36,358 nucleotides of DNA, taken from a virus. The position numbers and the translations under genes were made by a program. Positions 31,696 through 36,358 of the stretch are shown one piece after another (the first letter of the stretch is position 1; each line of letters begins with the position of its first letter). Under the pieces are notes generated by a model, which worked only from the letters and a program-made list of their open reading frames with translations, had not been told where the DNA came from and searched no databases. The stretch covers positions 1-36,358 of IMG/VR virus record IMGVR_UViG_3300020129_000338, one strand, 5' to 3'.

Positions 31696-31743
31696 TTGAC
31701 CAGATAAGGTTGCCCATAGCATACTGAAGGTTGCGATGCAACC
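31696..31743. promoter_or_regulatory. Divergent promoter and palindromic operator
   Basis: GGTTGCGATGCAACC at 31729-31743 is a perfect 6-bp half-site palindrome with a 3-base centre; a further GGTTGC half-site is at 31708-31713. Rightward, TTGACC (31696-31701) and CATACT (31720-31725) at 18-base spacing look like a -35/-10 pair. Leftward, TTGGTT and TATGCT on the minus strand at 16-base spacing overlap the palindrome. Assignments are by eye. Confidence 0.55.
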
Positions 31744-31790
31744 AACAATAGTATGTTTACTTGAACTTCAAGGGTTTGGAGACTGTCATT

Positions 31791-32561
31791 ATGAGCGAGA
31801 CCACCCAAACCTTGGCCGGCCGCCCTGTCGGGCGCATGATCGAGGCCGAGTACGATCAGGAGCGCGCCCGGCTACGAGTGCTCTATGGCGTGCGTTCCAA
31901 AAACAATGCCAAACTCGATCAGGCGATCGCCCTGCTGTTCGCCCGTACCGGCTGGACCCAGGAAGAACTGGCCGCGAAGGAACCCAGGGCGCGGGCGCAG
32001 ATTGCAAGGCTCCTACGATTGGGGCGCTTTCTGACGTTCACGGAACTAAGCTCCGACTCGCTGCGGAAGAGCCTCACCGAAAAGCTGTTTTTCTCCTATT
32101 GGCAGGACACCGACGAGAGCGAGACCAACGAGCGCATCCGCTTCGCCGCAGTGCAACGCCTCATCGAGGCCGACACCACCATCAGGCGCGATCCCCGTCC
32201 GAGCATCCGCGCCGCTATCATCGAACGCTTCGGTGATGGCGAATGGCACGCGCTCAAGACCATTGCCGCTGCCGTTGCCGATGGCGACGAGGACCATGTC
32301 GCCAAGACGATAGAGCACATGCATGGTTCGCGCGCGTCTGGTGCCACCACCGAACGCCGCCGCTATGGCACGTCCTACCAGTATCGGATCTTTCGCATCG
32401 GCGGTCGCAAGATCGGGATCGAGGAGATCCGCACGAAACTCGGTCCGCTCATCGAAGGGCTAATCGCTGAAGGCAAAAAGAACATGGCCACCATGTCTCC
32501 CGGCACAGTGGCCATGCTCGCAGTCCGCTTAGAGCGTCTGCTTGACGAATGGACCAAGTAA
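31791..32561 (+). CDS. HTH protein of unknown function
   Basis: A 256-residue protein. An HTH-like segment near residues 50-85, FARTGWTQEELAAKEPRARAQIARLLRLGRFL, resembles the KorB/ParB-type HTH. The C-terminal half has a winged-helix-like pattern (GDGEWHALKTIAAAVADGDEDHVAKTIEHM then RRRYGTSYQYRIFRIGG). ATG 31791 is preceded by GGAG at 9 bases. It is driven by the divergent promoter and closed by the terminator at 32561-32596. It may bind DNA for regulation or partition. The next gene has a ParB-N-like domain, so the two might act together. Confidence 0.55.
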   Translation: MSETTQTLAGRPVGRMIEAEYDQERARLRVLYGVRSKNNAKLDQAIALLFARTGWTQEELAAKEPRARAQIARLLRLGRFLTFTELSSDSLRKSLTEKLFFSYWQDTDESETNERIRFAAVQRLIEADTTIRRDPRPSIRAAIIERFGDGEWHALKTIAAAVADGDEDHVAKTIEHMHGSRASGATTERRRYGTSYQYRIFRIGGRKIGIEEIRTKLGPLIEGLIAEGKKNMATMSPGTVAMLAVRLERLLDEWTK

Positions 32562-32596
32562 CCGCCCCGCCTGAGGACACAGGCCCTGCGGTTTTT
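32561..32596 (+). terminator. Rho-independent terminator after the HTH gene
   Basis: ACCGC (32561-32565) pairs with GCGGT (32588-32592) and GCCTG (32569-32573) with CAGGC (32580-32584), with matching 3-base internal loops and a 6-base hairpin loop, followed by a run of five T at 32592-32596. It starts on the last base of the stop codon. Confidence 0.7.
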
Positions 32597-32625
32597 CTCC
32601 ACCGTCCTAACTGGAGCCTAGAGAA

Positions 32626-33510
32626 ATGCCGGAACCCTTTTTCCGTTTGCTGAAGTCCGAGGTTATACCATTAACCAAGGAGCTTGCTATCGAGTTCCAC
32701 TCGATGCAGGCGTCGCCTACCGAGCGCTTGCTCGACAAGAAGCGCGTCCAGCATCTACGCCAAAAAATCCTCGCCGGACAGGCGGTTACCTTTCAATGGG
32801 CGACCGCGAAGCTGGGCGACATAGAGTTGCGCATGAACGGCAATCACTCCAGCGGCGCGCTGGTAGAGTTGAACGGCTCGTTTCCGGATGGGTTGATGGT
32901 GCATCGCGAGACCTACGAAGTCCCCGACGAGCCATCTCTGGCGTACCTCTTCCGCCAGTTCGACGACCGCAAATCAGGGCGCACGCCGGCCGACGTCTCC
33001 GGCGCCTACCAAGGGTTGCACGAACCTTTGCGCGACGTACCGCGAACAGTCGCCAAGCTCGGTATCGAGGGTGTCATCTGGTACCGGCGCTATGTCGAAG
33101 GTCTACCGGTCCCCAACGGTGACGACATCTATTCGCTGTTCGCTGAGACCGGGCTCTACACATTCCTGCGCTGGCTCGGCGAGGTGATCACCATGAAGAC
33201 CCCAGAGCTACGGCAGGCAGCGCCGATCGTGTCTGCAATGTATGCCACATTCAACGCCTCGGAGAGCGGAGCGCGGGCGTTCTGGGCCAGCGTCGCGCGC
33301 GGGGGAGTTGAGTTCGACGACACCGCCCCGGCGACCGTGCTCGACTGCTGGCTCAAGGAGACGAAAGAGAACAAAGACCCGAGACGGAAGGTGCCACCTG
33401 CCGAGTTCTACCAGGGATGTATCTTCAGCTGGACGGCGTTCCGCCAGGAGGAGCCGATCAAGGTAGTAAAGCACGACGTCAGAAAGGGGCTACACGAGGT
33501 CGTCCATTGA
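32626..33510 (+). CDS. ParB-like N-domain protein of unknown function
   Basis: A 294-residue protein. Residues about 30-90, RLLDKKRVQHLRQKILAGQAV then FQWATAKLGDIELRMNGNHSSGALVEL, fit the ParB/sulfiredoxin-like fold in which a NGxHR-like motif marks the nucleotide site. Here the Arg is replaced (NGNHSS), so CTP or ATP binding is uncertain. The rest is helical (GARAFWASVARGG, PPAEFYQGCIFSW). There is no HTH. The first gene upstream (31791) has an HTH and no ParB-N domain. GGAG and AGAG lie before the ATG. Confidence 0.5.
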   Translation: MPEPFFRLLKSEVIPLTKELAIEFHSMQASPTERLLDKKRVQHLRQKILAGQAVTFQWATAKLGDIELRMNGNHSSGALVELNGSFPDGLMVHRETYEVPDEPSLAYLFRQFDDRKSGRTPADVSGAYQGLHEPLRDVPRTVAKLGIEGVIWYRRYVEGLPVPNGDDIYSLFAETGLYTFLRWLGEVITMKTPELRQAAPIVSAMYATFNASESGARAFWASVARGGVEFDDTAPATVLDCWLKETKENKDPRRKVPPAEFYQGCIFSWTAFRQEEPIKVVKHDVRKGLHEVVH

Positions 33511-33515
33511 TCCTG

Positions 33516-33540
33516 GGGGCGGTCGCAAGGCCGCCCCTTT
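33516..33540 (+). terminator. Terminator-like hairpin after the ParB-like gene
   Basis: GGGGCGG (33516-33522) pairs perfectly with CCGCCCC (33531-33537) with an 8-base loop, followed by only TTT. It lies 5 bases after the stop. The T run is short, so termination may be partial. Confidence 0.5.
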
Positions 33541-33559
33541 GAACGCCTACTTCCGCATC

Positions 33560-33802
33560 ATGGCCTGGATCGGCCAACGGCGGCGCTATGCCATGCCGCT
33601 CTGGATCATCCTGCTCGCCGTCTTCATCGGCATAGCGATCTGGATGGGCGGCAACGAGCGCGACGAACGCGATGCCACCTTCCTCACCCAGTGCCGTGAC
33701 GCGGGCTACGACGAGGCCAAGTGCCGGTTCTTCCTCACCGTGACCGGCCGCGCCGGGAACAACGCGGCGGTGCAGATGATCATCCAATCGGCCACGCATT
33801 GA
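33560..33802 (+). CDS. Small single-pass membrane protein
   Basis: An 80-residue protein: MAWIGQRRRYAMPLWIILLAVFIGIAIWMGG with one membrane helix after a basic start, then NERDERDATFLTQCRDAGYDEAKCRFFLTVTG with two Cys and a helical tail. A TTG at 33539 would add seven residues but falls inside the terminator-like hairpin, so 33560 is preferred, though no clear ribosome site is seen for either. Periplasmic exposure of the C-terminus is inferred from the positive N-terminus. No family is recognised. Confidence 0.55.
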   Translation: MAWIGQRRRYAMPLWIILLAVFIGIAIWMGGNERDERDATFLTQCRDAGYDEAKCRFFLTVTGRAGNNAAVQMIIQSATH

Positions 33803-33836
33803 GGGACTATCACCACTGTTTTCTGCCACGCCGCCT

Positions 33837-34298
33837 TTAATGGTTCTCCGGAAACCACGGGCCGAGAACCTGTTCTGAAGTGTAGTTGAGCCGGTCGAGC
33901 GGCACGGTGGGGGTCTCGCCGTGCTCCTCTAGGGCAACTGCGGCGATCCCGCGAGCCGTCGGCAATTCCGCCGCGATGACAGTCGCGAGGCTCTCACGCA
34001 GCGTTCGGTTGCCCCTCAGCAGCCTGTCCACCTCGCCACGGGTCCGCACGATGGTTGAACGCCAGCCACGCCGTGGATCGGCCGCAGGCGACGCCTGTAG
34101 GCGCATGAGGTGGTCGAGGATGGTGCTGACGCGGTTGGCGAGTTCCTGTTCCTGCGAGCGGCCCAAGCTCTCGATCTCCTCGATTATATTGTCCCAATCG
34201 ACCAGATCGTTCACTCGCTCGCCCGCCGCGACCCGGCGCAACAGTGCGGCTTGCTGATCCGTCCAGCGCGCATAGTCGGTATCGTAGAGGTCGCTCAT
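33837..34298 (-). CDS. DUF29 family protein
   Basis: A 153-residue protein with the DUF29 opening YDTDYARWTDQQAALLRRVAAGE and VDWDNIIEEIESLGRSQEQELANRVSTILDHLMRLQ. The rest is helical with RTRGEVDRLLRGNRTLRES, and it ends in LGPWFPE. The family is widespread in alphaproteobacteria and cyanobacteria and has no known function. It lies between TerL and the rightward island and is read with the late strand. It may be a host-derived accessory gene. Confidence 0.85.
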   Translation of the reverse strand: MSDLYDTDYARWTDQQAALLRRVAAGERVNDLVDWDNIIEEIESLGRSQEQELANRVSTILDHLMRLQASPAADPRRGWRSTIVRTRGEVDRLLRGNRTLRESLATVIAAELPTARGIAAVALEEHGETPTVPLDRLNYTSEQVLGPWFPENH

Positions 34299-34335
34299 GG
34301 CGACACCCTACATACTCAGCCTCCGGGAGGCCACT

Positions 34336-36006
34336 TCACGCGAAAAACAACTGATACTGCGGCTTCATCTTCGGGTCAGGGTTGGTCGTCAGGATATCGA
34401 CCGCGTCGAACATCGCCATTGCCGGATCGATCTTCGCGTCGCCGGCATTGGCCTTGGTCGCCCGCAGCGCGGTCGCGGTCGCCTCGATCTTCAGGTTGCC
34501 GACGCACCACGCCATCAGCCGCGTGCCGTTGTGGCGCATCGTGCCGCTCGCCAGCCGGCGCTCCGTCGTCTTGATCGCGCGCATCAGCCGAATGCCCTGG
34601 TTCACGCCGACCAGCAGCTTGTTCTCCTGCGTGACCTCGATCTGATCGAGCAAGTCGACGAACTCGCCGAACGGGCCCTCACTGTCCGCCGCCACCGCGC
34701 CGAGCAGATCGCGCTCCTTGATCTCGGTGACCATACCCACGATCGCTGGCTCGACCGCGGCGATGTCCTCGACGATCGTCAAATCCCCGTCGGCCTCGAA
34801 GTCCAGAAGGTGCTGGGCGATCGAGCGGCGCCGGGTTAGCACACCGACGTGGCACCATGCGTGCGACCACAGCAGCCAGTCCTTGGTCTCCTTGTCGCGG
34901 CCGAGGATGGCCAGGCCGAACAGGTCGTCCAAGCCGCCGCCATCGATCCCGACCACGATCACCTCGGACCGCAGCAGCACCTCGTCGTAGGTCAGCGAAG
35001 GGTCAGCCCGGTCCTGCCAATACTCGGCACCCGGCCAGCGATCCGTCCGCAAGTTGATGCCGATCTCGATGTTGAAGTGCTGACTGGCGAACAACCCCAG
35101 CGCCTGCACGCCCTCGCGCTCGGCCTTCATCAGTTCCCGCGCCAGGAACCCCTCGTCCACCGACCGATTGATGTTCGGGTTCACCAGCCCCCAATACTGC
35201 CGCTCCTTCCACGCACCGTCGTTCGCGATCCGCGCCGGCAACTCGTAGAGGACAGGCAGCAGCGGAAGCTCCAGCTTGCCGTCCCGCACGTCGCGCGCAT
35301 TGTGCAGCTCGGTGCGGAACACCCCGACGGGCGGGCTCTTCGACTGCGTGGTGATCTGGATCAGGAACCCGTCAGGCCTCGCCGCCAGGGCGCCTCGGAT
35401 CTCGAGGAAGATCGCATTGGCGGCTGACTTCGTGGCAAAGACGTGCGTCTCGTCGATCATCATGTAGGCGGAGCGGATGCCGGTGACGATGTCGGTGTCA
35501 GCCGCCTTGACCTGCAGCTTTGCACCCGTGTTCCGGTTGGTAATGGTCCGGATGTGGTTCTGTCCGTGGAATAGCTTGGCGAGCTGGGCGTCCAGCCGGA
35601 TCGATCCCTGGACATGCCCGAACGCTCTGTCCGCCACATCCTTGGTGGGCGCGATCAACGTCAGTTCCGCTTCGGGCCGACGGTTCAGGATCAGCGCCGT
35701 CAGCATGATGCAGGCCGAGGCGCCGGTCTTCCAGTTCTTCTTCGGCACGAGCAGGAAGCATTCCTGGATCGCCCGTCGATTGGTCGTCGCGTCGTAGGCG
35801 CCGAAGATCGCCTCGACGATCGGGAACAACCAAGGGCCAGCAGCCTCGCCGTTGGTGGGCGTCCCGATCACATCGGGGATCCGCAGGCGCTTGAACACCC
35901 GCAACGCCCTGTCGGCCTCGGAACGGAACAAAGGCAGATCCGGCACGAGCGAGCGGCCGGCGAGTAGCCGCTCTTCCCAGTCGGTGCAGGAGGTATCCCA
36001 CTCCAT
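34336..36006 (-). CDS. Terminase large subunit (HK97-type, Terminase_1)
   Basis: A 556-residue packaging motor. The N-terminal ATPase has a Walker A-like FLLVPKKNWKTG (residues 84-95; the classic GK(S/T) is written here as K-x-W-K-T-G) and Walker B AYMMIDETHVF (180-190, Asp-Glu 185-186), with LIQITTQS as the coupling motif near 216-222. The RNase H-like nuclease begins at VVGIDGGGLDDLFGLAIL (Asp355) with later acidic residues near 420-450. It pumps DNA into the head and cuts concatemers. It overlaps TerS by one base in TGATG. Confidence 0.92.
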   Translation of the reverse strand: MEWDTSCTDWEERLLAGRSLVPDLPLFRSEADRALRVFKRLRIPDVIGTPTNGEAAGPWLFPIVEAIFGAYDATTNRRAIQECFLLVPKKNWKTGASACIMLTALILNRRPEAELTLIAPTKDVADRAFGHVQGSIRLDAQLAKLFHGQNHIRTITNRNTGAKLQVKAADTDIVTGIRSAYMMIDETHVFATKSAANAIFLEIRGALAARPDGFLIQITTQSKSPPVGVFRTELHNARDVRDGKLELPLLPVLYELPARIANDGAWKERQYWGLVNPNINRSVDEGFLARELMKAEREGVQALGLFASQHFNIEIGINLRTDRWPGAEYWQDRADPSLTYDEVLLRSEVIVVGIDGGGLDDLFGLAILGRDKETKDWLLWSHAWCHVGVLTRRRSIAQHLLDFEADGDLTIVEDIAAVEPAIVGMVTEIKERDLLGAVAADSEGPFGEFVDLLDQIEVTQENKLLVGVNQGIRLMRAIKTTERRLASGTMRHNGTRLMAWCVGNLKIEATATALRATKANAGDAKIDPAMAMFDAVDILTTNPDPKMKPQYQLFFA

Positions 36007-36323
36007 CAGTTCGGCCTGACATCCTCCGAACGGAGATCGTCACCCCAGTCGCTGTCCTGGCCCGCCGTTGCCGCAGCAGCCTGCAGCTTCTGCTTCTTGC
36101 CGACGACCGTGTCCGACACGCGCTCATGAACGAAGGGGGCCGCAGCCATAGCCATTCGATCGCGACGGTCAACCGAGGCCTTCGGATCGTTGATAACGTG
36201 CAGCATGTATTCGAGAGGCGTCACTACTTGGTCCGAGCCGGGTGGCCAGGACATCAGCACCGCTTCCTTCGGTGGTCGTCCGACCTTGGGGGCAGATTTC
36301 TTGCTGGGTCGTTCGGCTGGCAA
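36006..36323 (-). CDS. Terminase small subunit-like protein
   Basis: A 105-residue protein: a basic N-terminus with a GRPPKE hook (KKSAPKVGRPPKE), then TPLEYMLHVINDPKASVDRRDRMAMAAAPFVHERV, a helical core typical of small subunits in alphaproteobacterial phages, and an acidic tail. It recognises phage DNA and loads TerL. The start is TTG at 36323, with GGAGG 5 bases upstream, which decides this start despite the unusual codon. It is the first late gene visible; its promoter would be to the right of the window. Confidence 0.82.
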   Translation of the reverse strand: MPAERPSKKSAPKVGRPPKEAVLMSWPPGSDQVVTPLEYMLHVINDPKASVDRRDRMAMAAAPFVHERVSDTVVGKKQKLQAAAATAGQDSDWGDDLRSEDVRPN

Positions 36324-36358
36324 ATTATCCTCCGTAGGGAAAAAATTCTGCGCGTGAG

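Noticed and set aside
1-36358. Search for integrase, attachment sites, tRNA genes, endolysin and holin
   Set aside because: None found. The small membrane proteins at 19210, 28332, 31234 and 33560 are too weak as evidence for a holin, and the NlpC/P60 and SLT domains belong to tail proteins.

Overview
The window holds most of the structural half of a siphovirus-like prophage or temperate phage from a high-GC alphaproteobacterium. A Rhodospirillales host, possibly Acetobacteraceae, is my best guess, from the replication/regulator-type HTH protein at 1531-2115, the DUF29 protein at 33837-34298 and the GTA-like tail genes. This is recognition by eye, not a database result. No integrase, attachment site, tRNA, rRNA, CRISPR array, endolysin or replication gene is visible, so the element is probably incomplete here.

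Layout. The late genes run leftwards on the minus strand, starting at the right edge: TerS and TerL (36323-34336), then an accessory island of mixed strand (34298-30561: DUF29 protein, small membrane protein, ParB-like protein, HTH protein, divergent XRE regulator with operator, and a secreted protein/lipoprotein/membrane microprotein trio), then a fused prohead protease-major capsid protein (30404-28449) with a terminator behind it, a 23-codon membrane peptide, a small Pro-rich protein, portal (28007-26541) and a collagen-like protein whose start is cut off by an in-frame amber codon. Next comes a tightly coupled seven-gene glycosyltransferase/methyltransferase cassette (25577-20855), head-tail connector and neck genes (20855-17748), tail tube, a tail chaperone pair with a lambda-like -1 frameshift signal, tape measure (16464-12829), the GTA-like distal-tail, hub, NlpC/P60 and megatron genes (12827-7251), and four fibre/receptor-type genes (7249-2161). 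The left 2.1 kb is regulatory: a HAD-type phosphatase diverges from a ribbon-helix-helix protein across a striking three-by-three dyad of 8-bp half-sites, followed by a replication/regulator-type HTH protein.

How it fits together. The packaging, head, neck and tail genes form a nearly complete virion assembly line with pervasive TGATG/ATGA/GTGA stop-start overlaps. The glycan cassette sits inside that line between the collagen-like protein and the connector and is coupled to both by overlapping codons, so it should be expressed with the virion. I infer that it modifies virion surface proteins or host glycans during late expression. It is the best candidate here for an undescribed system. Other notable points are a tape measure whose lytic transglycosylase motifs are in permuted order, the lambda-like frameshift site, and the capsid-before-portal gene order.
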